A stretch of DNA of 9,414 nucleotides from JBCDBL01 sp039183635 (GCA_039183635.1 JBCDBL010000142.1:1-9414); one strand, 5' to 3'; counted from the stretch's first letter, positions 1-7,070 are shown. Numbers and translations: made by a program. Notes: generated by a model not told the origin, from the sequence alone.

Positions 1-159
1 CTCACAGGCCACAAGCTCCAAAGGATACCCCTTCGGCCGCGCCGCCGCGCCGAGCGGGACCAGGTCGTCGCACAAGGGTTGCTCGCCAAGGTTCAGCACC
101 GGCGCGAGCGTCGCGCCGCCGCACACCGGGAGATCTCCGCCACATCCGCCATCCGCCAT
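1..159 (-). CDS. SAM-dependent methyltransferase, N-terminal zinc-binding domain (partial, runs off left edge)
   Basis: The frame is open from an ATG at 157-159 to the left edge, giving 53 residues with no stop. The stretch around APVLNLGEQPLCDDLVP and then YPLELVACE matches the N-terminal zinc-binding domain that precedes the Rossmann methyltransferase domain in sugar C-methyltransferase-like proteins (Methyltransf_13 type). Members often act on nucleotide sugars or small metabolites; the substrate cannot be told here because the catalytic part lies outside the window. The start is supported by AAAGG a few bases upstream; the frame upstream of it is closed by a stop at 208-210. In this family the domain normally opens with a CxxCG pair. 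Here the second Cys is present (VCGG, residue 13), the expected first Cys position is Leu, and another Cys lies at residue 6. The start codon sits in two tandem 7-bp units (ATGGCGG). The terminator at 239-265 separates it from the flotillin operon, so it is probably transcribed on its own. Family call fairly sure; function unknown. Confidence 0.75.
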   Translation of the reverse strand, partial: MADGGCGGDLPVCGGATLAPVLNLGEQPLCDDLVPLGAAARPKGYPLELVACE

Positions 160-238
160 GCCGCCTTTCGTCAAAGCCTCTAAAGGGCCTGTTTCCTCCC
201 CTCGACGCTATAGGCGGCATGGTGAACGGCGGGTTAAG

Positions 239-265
239 AAAAACGCCCGCTCTTAAGAGCGGGCG
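239..265 (-). terminator. Rho-independent terminator of the flotillin/PspA operon
   Basis: The bases at 244-265 form a perfect self-complementary palindrome with 11-nt arms (CGCCCGCTCTT and AAGAGCGGGCG). On the minus strand it is followed directly by TTTTT (plus-strand AAAAA at 239-243). It lies 28 nt past the flotillin stop codon. A GC-rich stem followed by a U-run is the standard intrinsic terminator layout. It acts in the minus direction only, as the plus strand has no T-run after the stem. Confidence 0.9.
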
Positions 266-293
266 CTTGGAAGTTCATAAGATAAAGGTGCGT

Positions 294-2042
294 TTAGTCC
301 GTTTTCGGCGCTGCTTCACCTTTGTCCGTCAGAACATCCGTCAAGCCGTTCGCATCGCCGCCATTCAGCCCGACCTCCTTCAACATCGCATCAAGCAACG
401 GCGCTTGGGCGCGATACTTCAAGGCTGAACTCACCACCTGGTCGGCGAGTCCGGAGCCCTCCCCGCCATCGGCGGGCGCCGCACCGTTTGATCCGCCGCC
501 GCTTGTAAGGCCATCCACCTGGATGATCTTAATGCCATCGATATTCTCAATGGGCTTCACGCTCTCAGCAATAATCTCCGGCAACGCCTCAATGAGCTGC
601 AAACGCACCTGCATGGCGATCTGATCCGGCGACAAAATGTTCGCCGCCTCATTGACCGCCCGTTGGCCTTCGGCCTCCACCGCGTAAAGGGCGGCCTGGG
701 CGTCGGCGCGCAGTTTCTCCGCAGCCGCGTCGCCTTCGGCTTCGATGCGCACCTTGCCGGCGTCGGCCTCGGCGGAAATGCGGATCGCTTCAGCCTTGTC
801 GGCCGACGCCTTTTTCTCCGCCTCGGCGGCGACGGTGATGCTGATCGCCTCCATCTCGGCGGCCTTGCGCGCTTCGATCAGCTCGATCTCTTTTTCACGG
901 TCCGCCCGTTCGGTGTCGCGCGCGGTGATCACCTGCTCCGCCGCGCGGGCGGCGACGGCGCGGGCCTCATCGGCGGCGGCCTCCGCCTCAGACTTCTCCC
1001 GGGACTTCGCGGCGATGGCGATGTCGCGGCCCTGCTCGGCAAGCTCGACCTGTTTCGATTTTTCAACCGCCGCGGCCTCGACCGCCTGTTCTTTGGAGAT
1101 TTCCTTTTCGCGAACCTGCTGGTCCATGGCGATCTGACGCTCCGCCACCACCTGGCCGGAGGCGATGGCCGCCTCTTTCACGCTTTGGCCAGCGACGATT
1201 TTCGCCTCCTCGGCGTCACGTTCACGATCCGCCTGTTCGCGGGCGATCTGGGCCGATTGCTCGGCCTGACGGATAGAGATCTCGCGCTCTTGTTCAAGGC
1301 GCGCATATTCCTTGTCGCGCCCGATCTGCAATGTCTCTTGCTCAGCCTCAAGGTTTTTACGCTGAATAAGAACCTCTGTCTCTTGTTCGATGTCGTTGCG
1401 CTTTTTCCGGCGCTCCTCGATCTCCTGCGTCAGCTTCGTCAAACCTTCCGCATCGAATGCGTTGTCTGGATTGAAGAAGTCCTTATTCGTCTGGTCAAGG
1501 CCTGTCAGAGACACAGATTCCAGCTCAAGACCATTCTTAAGAATATCCTCCGAAACCGCAGCTTGCACTTTTTGGACGAAATTGACGCGCTGCTCATGCA
1601 ACTCCTCCATCGCCATTTCCGCGGCCACCGCCCGCAAGGCGTCGACGAACTTGCCTTCCACAAGCTCCTTTAGCGCCTCAGGATGCATTGTCCGTTTACC
1701 AAGGGTTTGAGCTGCGTTCGCAATTGACTCAATCGTCGGCTGAACGCGCACGTAAAACTCCGCCTGTACATCGACACGCATCCGGTCTTTGGTGATGAGC
1801 GCCTGTTCGTTGGCGCGTTTCACTTCCAAGCGCAGGGTGTTCATGTTGACGGGAATGATCTCATGCAAAATCGGGAACTGCAGCGCGCCGCCGTTCATAA
1901 TAACTTTTTGTCCGCCGAAACCCGTTCGGACAAAGGAGATCTCTTTCGAAGACCGCCGATAGAGCCGGGCGAAAATCATCCCTATGGTCAAAAGACCGAT
2001 CAGGATCATAAGCGCCATGGCGCCGATACCTACAACATCCAT
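294..2042 (-). CDS. yqiK: YqiK-type flotillin (SPFH domain membrane scaffold protein)
   Basis: This 582-residue protein is close to E. coli YqiK in length (about 550). Residues about 5-25 form a hydrophobic membrane anchor followed by a basic RLYRR patch. An SPFH/band-7 domain follows at about 30-230 (FVRTGFGGQKVIMNGGALQFP near its start, VQAEFYVRV inside). A long Ala/Glu/Arg-rich coiled coil with flotillin-type EA repeats spans about 230-490. The tail has a conserved segment (DQIAMQVRLQLIEALPEI), a Gly/Ala/Ser-rich linker near 530-550, and a final helical part. Flotillins oligomerise at the inner membrane and organise membrane microdomains and fluidity. The start is supported by GGGGAGATAAATT before the ATG. 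It is the last gene of the operon, 79 nt after the YqiJ gene, and this spacer carries two RNA hairpin candidates. The YqiJ-YqiK pairing is a known conserved gene order. Identification is strong; the exact physiological role is not known. Confidence 0.93.
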   Translation of the reverse strand: MDVVGIGAMALMILIGLLTIGMIFARLYRRSSKEISFVRTGFGGQKVIMNGGALQFPILHEIIPVNMNTLRLEVKRANEQALITKDRMRVDVQAEFYVRVQPTIESIANAAQTLGKRTMHPEALKELVEGKFVDALRAVAAEMAMEELHEQRVNFVQKVQAAVSEDILKNGLELESVSLTGLDQTNKDFFNPDNAFDAEGLTKLTQEIEERRKKRNDIEQETEVLIQRKNLEAEQETLQIGRDKEYARLEQEREISIRQAEQSAQIAREQADRERDAEEAKIVAGQSVKEAAIASGQVVAERQIAMDQQVREKEISKEQAVEAAAVEKSKQVELAEQGRDIAIAAKSREKSEAEAAADEARAVAARAAEQVITARDTERADREKEIELIEARKAAEMEAISITVAAEAEKKASADKAEAIRISAEADAGKVRIEAEGDAAAEKLRADAQAALYAVEAEGQRAVNEAANILSPDQIAMQVRLQLIEALPEIIAESVKPIENIDGIKIIQVDGLTSGGGSNGAAPADGGEGSGLADQVVSSALKYRAQAPLLDAMLKEVGLNGGDANGLTDVLTDKGEAAPKTD

Positions 2043-2062
2043 AATTTATCTCCCCAAATTGC

Positions 2063-2076
2063 GGCCCCGAAGGGCC
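2063..2076 (-). promoter_or_regulatory. Extra-stable cUUCGg hairpin just before the flotillin ribosome binding site
   Basis: Read on the minus strand this is GGCCC-TTCG-GGGCC: a five-pair all-GC stem closed by C-G around a UUCG tetraloop, the known extra-stable hairpin type. It lies about 8 nt upstream of the GGGGAG ribosome binding site of the flotillin gene. A TTTTTT run lies on its 5' side, not its 3' side, so it does not look like an intrinsic terminator. Possible roles are protecting the flotillin message from 3'-directed decay of upstream RNA, or setting its translation level; both are inference. Confidence 0.5.
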
Positions 2077-2100
2077 AAAAAAGTCCCCTGCAAAACTCTG

Positions 2101-2146
2101 CAACGCCGCTTCTAAAAAACGTTACTGCTTTGACAGAGCGGCGTTG
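2101..2146 (-). repeat. 10-bp perfect inverted repeat spanning the YqiJ stop codon
   Basis: CAACGCCGCT at 2101-2110 is the exact reverse complement of AGCGGCGTTG at 2137-2146, with 26 nt between. The stem would hold the last codons and the TAA (2122-2124) of the YqiJ gene in its loop, together with a T6 run. On the transcript this could be a 3'-end hairpin of the upstream cistrons. No T-run follows the second arm, so complete termination is not expected. Confidence 0.45.
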
Positions 2147-2844
2147 GTGTTCTCAATGGCGCGAAACGCGCCGCCGGTCTGGCGCACAATCAGCACTTCA
2201 GCGCCAGCCTCTAAAACCTCGTCATCGATATCCGGCTCCACCAGCACATAATGCGTTTGCCCGTGTCGATCGGTAAGCTTCGCCTCCGTCGGCAGGCCCC
2301 GACGGGCCGCGCCGCGGGTGACGACAGCGATTTTGCCCACAAAGCCGGTCCGCGACACCGCCTCGGTCTCCACTTTCGGCATCACCTTGGCAAGGCCGAG
2401 GCCAAGATACCGGGTCAAGGGCAGTGCGGCGGCGAGCGCCGGAACGGCGGCCAGAACAGACGGCCAGTAAAACCCGGTGACGCCCTTTAAAAGGCTTTGA
2501 ACGAACAAACCGGATAGTCCGAAGGCGGTTAAAAACGCCACCAGCAAGACCAGGGCCGGAACCCGCCCGACACACAGCCAGCCGAGAAATTGCGTAAACG
2601 GTCCGCTGTTAGGAACGCCGGGCGCATCCAGATCGGGGCTCGAAAAATCGGCATCGAAATCCGCATCCATATCAAGGTCAACATCGATGTCAGGAACATC
2701 GATATCGGGCAGCATCGCATCCACCATGCCGGAAAAGGCGACGCCGAACAAAAGTCCGACAACCTCCAAAAGCGCGATGAACAGCATAACGCCCAGAGCC
2801 ACCAGAAAGGGCGTCATCTCCGGCGCCGCGAGAAGCTCCAACAT
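2122..2844 (-). CDS. yqiJ: YqiJ-type inner membrane protein with C-terminal OB-fold
   Basis: This 240-residue protein has a hydrophobic segment at about 11-39, an acidic loop at about 45-75, two further hydrophobic segments at about 94-118 and 126-151, and a C-terminal soluble domain at about 160-228. The tail reads as the NfeD-like OB fold found in YqiJ proteins (SRTGFVGKIAVVTRGAARRGLPTEA...GQTHYVLVEPD...EVLIV). E. coli YqiJ is about 209 residues; the extra length is largely the acidic loop, which has 12 Asp in 27 residues (47-73), alternating with hydrophobic residues. YqiJ/NfeD proteins partner with flotillins, and the flotillin gene follows directly. Its ATG lies 1 nt after the pspA stop, with only a weak ribosome binding site, so translation is probably coupled to pspA. 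Family assignment is strong; the biochemical role of the OB domain in the flotillin complex is not established. Confidence 0.88.
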   Translation of the reverse strand: MLELLAAPEMTPFLVALGVMLFIALLEVVGLLFGVAFSGMVDAMLPDIDVPDIDVDLDMDADFDADFSSPDLDAPGVPNSGPFTQFLGWLCVGRVPALVLLVAFLTAFGLSGLFVQSLLKGVTGFYWPSVLAAVPALAAALPLTRYLGLGLAKVMPKVETEAVSRTGFVGKIAVVTRGAARRGLPTEAKLTDRHGQTHYVLVEPDIDDEVLEAGAEVLIVRQTGGAFRAIENTNAALSKQ

Positions 2845-2845
2845 A

Positions 2846-3529
2846 CTAAACGTTGTCGTCCCGCGTCGCTTTCACCGCAGCCAGGCGCTCGCGCACGCGA
2901 TTGTCCCTGGACAGCTTCTCAAGCTCAGCAATTTTCGCTGCATCTTTACGATCCGTAGACGCCATTCCCGGCAAGCCAGTGGTGGATCGCATCACACGGT
3001 TAAAAGCGTTTTCCGCTGAACTTGTTTTGCGCTCAGCATCATCCGCTGAAGAGCGTCCTGGTGCGGCGGCTTCGCCTTGTGTCGACGTCCGGCTTGCGCG
3101 AAAGGCGACCAGCTCTTCTTCCATCTCCCGTTTGCGAGCCTGGAGCGCGGCGATATAGCCCTCCAGCTCCGCCTCCTCGGCGGAGGCGTCTTTGATCGCG
3201 CTTTCCAGAACGGGAATCTGCGCTTCAAGGTCCAGCTGGCGGGCGATCGCCGCTTCGGCGAGGTCGTCCCGCGCCTCTTTCACCGCAAGCTGAATTTTTT
3301 CGTTGAGCTCCTCATGTTTGGTGTTGGTGTCCATCAGGCGCGTATTGGCGAGATGTTTGTTCGCCACGGTCTTGCCCAACTCATCGCGCACCTGATCGAT
3401 GGCGCTTTCAACCTCGCGGATCGCCTCCTTCATCACCGTTTCCGGCGATGCGTTCTCAACGGCGTCCACGAGATTGTTCACCCCCCCGGACACCAGCCGC
3501 TTTACCCGTGTTACAAGATGTTCGCTCAT
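2846..3529 (-). CDS. pspA: PspA/IM30 family phage-shock protein A
   Basis: The 227-residue product matches the PspA/IM30/Vipp1 family in length and make-up. It has an amphipathic N-terminal helix (about 1-20), then LVDAVENASPETVMKEAIREVESAIDQVRDEL, then a nearly continuous charged coiled coil to about 145. A Ser/Ala/Gly/Asp linker at about 146-170 is followed by a final helical part with an FNRVMRSTTGLPGM segment and charged helix. PspA proteins assemble into ESCRT-III-like rods and rings on the inner face of the cytoplasmic membrane and protect it under envelope stress. The start overlaps the stop of the upstream gene by ATGA and has a strong AAGGAG site 7 nt before it. No pspF, pspB or pspC is visible, so control is unlikely to follow the E. 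coli pspF scheme within this window; the first gene of the operon may take that role. Identification is strong. Confidence 0.92.
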   Translation of the reverse strand: MSEHLVTRVKRLVSGGVNNLVDAVENASPETVMKEAIREVESAIDQVRDELGKTVANKHLANTRLMDTNTKHEELNEKIQLAVKEARDDLAEAAIARQLDLEAQIPVLESAIKDASAEEAELEGYIAALQARKREMEEELVAFRASRTSTQGEAAAPGRSSADDAERKTSSAENAFNRVMRSTTGLPGMASTDRKDAAKIAELEKLSRDNRVRERLAAVKATRDDNV

Positions 3530-4044
3530 TCCGCCTCTCCTTTTATCTGCTCCCGAGACAATTTAATAAGTTCAAGTATTTCCAAAATCGGACTTAATCT
3601 ACCCTTTAACAGATCCGGGTCATAACTCCGACTGCGGGAGGTGAGCCCAAGATCAAGAATCTCTTCGATGAGAGAAAAGACCTGGTCCGCCAAATCTTTC
3701 TCAAAACGCCGCAACGCCCCCTGTCCCGCCTCCGCATCGATATCCGCCGTCATCAGCTCCGCCACAATCTCTGGCAAGCGATCGTAAAGCTTCATCACAA
3801 AGTCCGACCGCTGGCCGGACACTCTGTTCGCCTCCCGCAATCGATGAAGGGAGGGGCGAAGCATGTCCTCCACCGTCTCGACGCACCCGGGAAAATCTTT
3901 CGCCCCTTCGTGCCGGCGTCGGGCGGCGGCGAGAATCGCCCTGAGCTTTTCGCTCGGGGTTTTCGCCTCCGGCGCTTCGAATTTCGCCAGGAATGCGGCG
4001 TCGTCATCGCTGACTCGCACGCTTAAAGGCACGCTTCGCGGCAT
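3526..4044 (-). CDS. Unrecognised protein with ribbon-helix-helix-like N-terminus, first gene of the PspA/flotillin operon
   Basis: I do not recognise a named family. With the chosen start it has 172 residues. Residues 4-11 (SVPLSVRV) look like a short strand, 12-22 (SDDDAAFLAKF) like a helix, then TPSEKLRAILAAARRRH like a second helix. This order resembles a ribbon-helix-helix DNA-binding unit. The rest (about 50-172) is predicted helical, charged, and could be a dimerisation or sensing region. The frame stays open to an ATG at 4075-4077 (183 residues), with further ATGs at 4060-4062 and 4051-4053. I prefer the ATG at 4042-4044 because AAAAGG lies 9 nt before it and the earlier ATGs have no ribosome binding site. 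Its stop overlaps the pspA start (ATGA), so the two are translationally coupled and likely act together. A regulator of the cassette is my inference; an adaptor binding PspA is the main alternative. Confidence 0.8.
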   Translation of the reverse strand: MPRSVPLSVRVSDDDAAFLAKFEAPEAKTPSEKLRAILAAARRRHEGAKDFPGCVETVEDMLRPSLHRLREANRVSGQRSDFVMKLYDRLPEIVAELMTADIDAEAGQGALRRFEKDLADQVFSLIEEILDLGLTSRSRSYDPDLLKGRLSPILEILELIKLSREQIKGEAE

Positions 4045-4072
4045 CGTCTGCATCCTTTTCATTACATATGTG

Positions 4073-4095
4073 TTCATTTGAATTCATATATTCAA
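4073..4095. promoter_or_regulatory. Candidate operator: spaced TTCAT/TTCAA repeats with an inverted hexamer
   Basis: TTCAT occurs at 4073-4077 and 4083-4087 (10 bp apart, one helical turn), and TTCAA at 4091-4095. TTGAAT at 4078-4083 and ATTCAA at 4090-4095 form an inverted repeat with a 6-bp spacer. Ribbon-helix-helix repressors commonly bind short repeats on one face of the helix, and the first gene of the adjoining operon has such a fold by appearance. Binding is inference; in AT-rich DNA short repeats also arise by chance. Confidence 0.35.
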
Positions 4096-4177
4096 GGAAT
4101 GCAAACAAAATATTTGTGAGCCCCCGCCGCTTTCGGTTTTCAGGCGAAACGGCTAGCTTTGCCGCCTTCACCCGCCG

Positions 4178-4185
4178 TTAACCAT
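4178..4185 (+). promoter_or_regulatory. TTAACCAT, resembling the CtrA half-site of alphaproteobacteria
   Basis: The octamer TTAACCAT lies 15 nt upstream of the chosen polA start codon. It matches the half-site form described for the cell-cycle regulator CtrA in alphaproteobacteria. A single 8-mer is weak evidence, and its place close to the start codon may be inside the leader rather than the promoter. Confidence 0.25.
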
Positions 4186-4200
4186 AAAAGAGCGCCCGCC

Positions 4201-6978
4201 TTGGCCAAATCCCTCTCCCCCGACGATCATCTCTACCTTGTGGACGGCTCGGGCTATATTTTCCGCGCCTATCACGCCCTGCCGCCTTTGACGCGCAAGT
4301 CCGACGGCCTGCCCATCGGCGCAGTGTCCGGCTTTTGCAATATGCTGTTCAAGCTGCTGACCGAGGCGGCGGATGGCGACAAGCCCACCCATTTCGCGGT
4401 GATTTTCGATCATTCCTCAAAAAGCTTTCGCAACGAGATTTACGGGGAGTACAAAGCCCACCGCCCGCCGCCGCCCGAGGATCTCGTCCCGCAATTCCCC
4501 CTGGTGCGCAAAGCGACCGAGGCCTTCAACCTCCCCGCAATCGAAATGGAGGGGTATGAGGCCGACGACCTTATCGCCACTTACGCCGCCAACGCCGAAG
4601 CGGCCGGGGCGGAGGTGACCATCATTTCGTCCGACAAGGACCTGATGCAGCTCGTCTCCGACAAGGTCGGCATGTACGACACCATGAAGAGCAAACGCAT
4701 CGGCGCGTTCGAGGTGAAGGAGAAATTCGGTCTCGGTCCGGAACATGTGGTGGATATACAGGCGCTGGCCGGGGACAGCGTCGACAATGTGCCGGGCGTG
4801 CCCGGCATCGGCGTCAAAACCGCCGCCCAACTCATCGAAGAGTATGGCGACCTTGAAACCCTTCTCAAGCGGGCCGAGGAGATCAAACAGAAAAAGCGGC
4901 GTGAGAACCTGATTGAGTTCGCCGAGCAGGCGCGCATTTCCAAAGACCTCGTCACCTTGAAAAAAGACGTCAACGTGGCGACGCCGGTGACGGACTTTAC
5001 CTTAAACGACATTGAGAAAGAGACGGTCCTCGCCTTTTTCGACGAGATGGAGTTCACCACGCTGCGCCGCCGGGTGCTCGCCGCCCTTGGCGAAGACGAC
5101 GTTGCGGCCGCTCCGGCGGCGGAGGCCAAAGCCCCCGACGCCTCTGATTATGAAACCGTGTTCGACAAAGCCCGCCTCGCCGAGTGGTGCGACAAGGCCC
5201 GCGCCGCCGGGATTGTGGCGGTCGACACCGAAACAAATTCTTTGAACGCCCTACAAGCAGACCTTGTGGGCGTCTGCCTCAGCGTGACGCCAGGGGAAGC
5301 CTGTTATGTGCCCCTCGGCCATGGCGCAGCCGACCTCGCCTCTGACGACGAGGCGGTGTCGAAGCAAATGCCCATAAAAGATGCGCTTAAGCTTCTAAAG
5401 CCGCTCCTTGAAGACCCGGCGGTTCTGAAAGTGGGGCAGAATTTGAAATACGACGCCCTCGTCCTGTCTCAACATAACGTCGAGATCACGCCCCTCGACG
5501 ATACGATGCTGCTGTCCTTCGTTCTCGACGCCGGCCTCCATGGCCACGGCATGGACGAGCTGTCGCAGCTTCATCTCGGCCACAAGCCCATCGCCTTTAA
5601 AGAGATCGCCGGTACGGGCAAAAAACAAAAGACCTTCGACCAGATCGACATCGCCACCGCCACAAAATACGCCGCCGAGGACGCAGACGTCACCTTGCGG
5701 CTGCACCAAACCTTAAAGCCGCGCCTCGTCGCTGAGCGCCATGTCACGGTTTACGAGACTCTGGATCGCCCCCTCGTTCCTGTGCTGACAGAGATGGAAA
5801 AGGCCGGCGTCAAAGTAGACGCCCCGGTTCTGTCCCGCCTGTCCGGCGAATTCGCCCAGCGCATGGGCCAGCATGAGGCCGAAGCCCGCAAGCTCGCCGG
5901 CGAGGACTTCAATCTCGGCTCCCCGAAACAGATTTCAGAAATTCTCTTCGGCAAGCTCGGCCTGCCCGGCGGCAAGAAAACGCCAACCGGCGCCTGGTCC
6001 ACAAAGGCCGATATTCTCGACAACCTCGCCGCGGAGGGCCATGACCTGCCCCGGGAGATCCTGAACTGGCGGCAACTGTCGAAACTGAAAAGCACCTACA
6101 CGGATGCTTTGCGCGAAGCGATCAACCCGGAGACCGGCCGCATCCACACCTCCTACAGCCAGGTGGGCGCGGTCACCGGGCGCCTGTCCTCCACAGACCC
6201 GAACCTGCAGAACATCCCTATACGCACCGAAGACGGCCGGAAAATCCGCACCGCCTTCGTGCCGGAAAAAGGCAATGTCCTCGTCTCCGCTGACTACAGC
6301 CAGATTGAGCTGCGTCTCCTCGCCCATGTGGCGAACCTTGATACATTAAAACAGGCGTTCAACGACGGCCTCGACATTCACGCCATGACGGCGTCTGAAA
6401 TGTTCGGTGTTCCCATTGAAGGCATGGACCCGATGGTGCGCCGGCGCGCCAAGGCGATCAATTTCGGCATCATCTACGGCATCTCCGCCTTCGGCCTCGC
6501 CAACCAGCTGTCGATCCCAAGGTCCGAAGCCAAAGCCTATATAGACGCCTATTTCGAAAAATTCCCCGGCATCGCCGACTATATGGACGCCATGAAAAAG
6601 ACAGCCAAAGACAATGGCTATGTGGAGACGATTTTCGGCCGCCGATGCCATGTCAAAGGCATAAACGACAAAAATCCGGCTCAGCGTCAGTACTCTGAGC
6701 GCCAGGCGATCAACGCGCCGTTGCAAGGCGCCGCCGCCGACATCATTCGCCGCGCCATGGTCCGTATGCCCGCAGCGCTTCAGAACAAAAAACTTAGCGC
6801 CCGCATGCTGCTCCAGGTCCATGACGAACTCGTGTTCGAAGCGCCGAAAGCCGAAGCGGAGGAGACCTGCGCCGTCGTCTCAAACGTCATGCAAAACGCC
6901 TGCGCCCCGGTCTTACAACTTGACGTGCCGCTGGTGGTGGAGGCGAATGCCGGGAAAAATTGGGACGCAGCGCATTAA
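4201..6978 (+). CDS. polA: DNA polymerase I with 5'-3' and 3'-5' exonuclease domains
   Basis: This enzyme fills gaps and removes RNA primers during Okazaki fragment maturation and excision repair. All three activities look intact. The N-terminal 5'-3' exonuclease has LVDGSGYIFRAYHALPP, YEADDLIATYA, SSDKDLMQLV and the helix-hairpin-helix GDSVDNVPGVPGIGVKTA (to about residue 290). The proofreading domain has DTET (about 342), NLKYD (about 420) and YAAED (about 490), so it keeps its metal ligands. The polymerase has motif A DYSQIELR (Asp near 698), motif B RRRAKAINFGIIYG (Lys near 751) and motif C QVHDELVFE (Asp near 875). Length is 925 residues, normal for a full PolA. The frame has no ATG or GTG before the conserved region. 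TTG at 4201 is chosen because AAAAGAG lies 8 nt before it and it places the start about 10 residues before LYLVDGSG; TTG at 4159 gives 14 more residues without a ribosome binding site. Identification is certain, the start less so. Confidence 0.97.
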   Translation: MAKSLSPDDHLYLVDGSGYIFRAYHALPPLTRKSDGLPIGAVSGFCNMLFKLLTEAADGDKPTHFAVIFDHSSKSFRNEIYGEYKAHRPPPPEDLVPQFPLVRKATEAFNLPAIEMEGYEADDLIATYAANAEAAGAEVTIISSDKDLMQLVSDKVGMYDTMKSKRIGAFEVKEKFGLGPEHVVDIQALAGDSVDNVPGVPGIGVKTAAQLIEEYGDLETLLKRAEEIKQKKRRENLIEFAEQARISKDLVTLKKDVNVATPVTDFTLNDIEKETVLAFFDEMEFTTLRRRVLAALGEDDVAAAPAAEAKAPDASDYETVFDKARLAEWCDKARAAGIVAVDTETNSLNALQADLVGVCLSVTPGEACYVPLGHGAADLASDDEAVSKQMPIKDALKLLKPLLEDPAVLKVGQNLKYDALVLSQHNVEITPLDDTMLLSFVLDAGLHGHGMDELSQLHLGHKPIAFKEIAGTGKKQKTFDQIDIATATKYAAEDADVTLRLHQTLKPRLVAERHVTVYETLDRPLVPVLTEMEKAGVKVDAPVLSRLSGEFAQRMGQHEAEARKLAGEDFNLGSPKQISEILFGKLGLPGGKKTPTGAWSTKADILDNLAAEGHDLPREILNWRQLSKLKSTYTDALREAINPETGRIHTSYSQVGAVTGRLSSTDPNLQNIPIRTEDGRKIRTAFVPEKGNVLVSADYSQIELRLLAHVANLDTLKQAFNDGLDIHAMTASEMFGVPIEGMDPMVRRRAKAINFGIIYGISAFGLANQLSIPRSEAKAYIDAYFEKFPGIADYMDAMKKTAKDNGYVETIFGRRCHVKGINDKNPAQRQYSERQAINAPLQGAAADIIRRAMVRMPAALQNKKLSARMLLQVHDELVFEAPKAEAEETCAVVSNVMQNACAPVLQLDVPLVVEANAGKNWDAAH

Positions 6979-7070
6979 GGGGCAACCGAAAAACGCATCG
7001 CCGCCTGTCATCTCAGCGTCATTTTTATGGAATACCTTAGAAGTTTCGAGATGTCTTAAAGGTGACCTTC

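Larger units (their letters stand above)
4045..4200. promoter_or_regulatory. Divergent control region between the PspA operon and polA
   Basis: This stretch separates two divergently transcribed units and holds their promoters by position. The part at about 4061-4118 is strikingly AT-rich compared with the GC-rich genes on either side. I could not fix a convincing -35/-10 pair for either direction, nor a sigma-54 GG/GC promoter of the E. coli psp type. The minus-strand ribosome binding site AAAAGG lies at 4054-4059, and a weaker plus-strand AAAAGAG at 4186-4192 precedes the chosen polA start. Confidence 0.6.

Noticed and set aside
2..220. 72-codon minus-strand frame at the left edge
   Set aside because: It is in a different frame from the methyltransferase N-terminal domain, is Arg/Gly-rich and has no family signal; the frame starting at 159 explains the same DNA.
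663..1673. Long open frame of 336 codons on the plus strand opposite the flotillin gene
   Set aside because: It is the antisense shadow of the Ala/Glu-rich coiled coil of the flotillin. Its product is a Leu/Arg/Gly/Asp-rich sequence with no recognisable domain and no ribosome binding site.
3077..3625. 182-codon plus-strand frame opposite pspA
   Set aside because: It crosses the pspA start and the end of the upstream gene, and its product reads as a complement of the PspA coiled coil.
4096..4158. Sigma-54 promoter for the PspA operon, as in E. coli psp
   Set aside because: No GG-N10-GC element with the right spacing is visible on the minus strand upstream of the operon.
6979..7070. Terminator or promoter between polA and the lipoprotein gene
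   Set aside because: I found no stem followed by a T-run and no convincing -35/-10 pair in these 92 nt.
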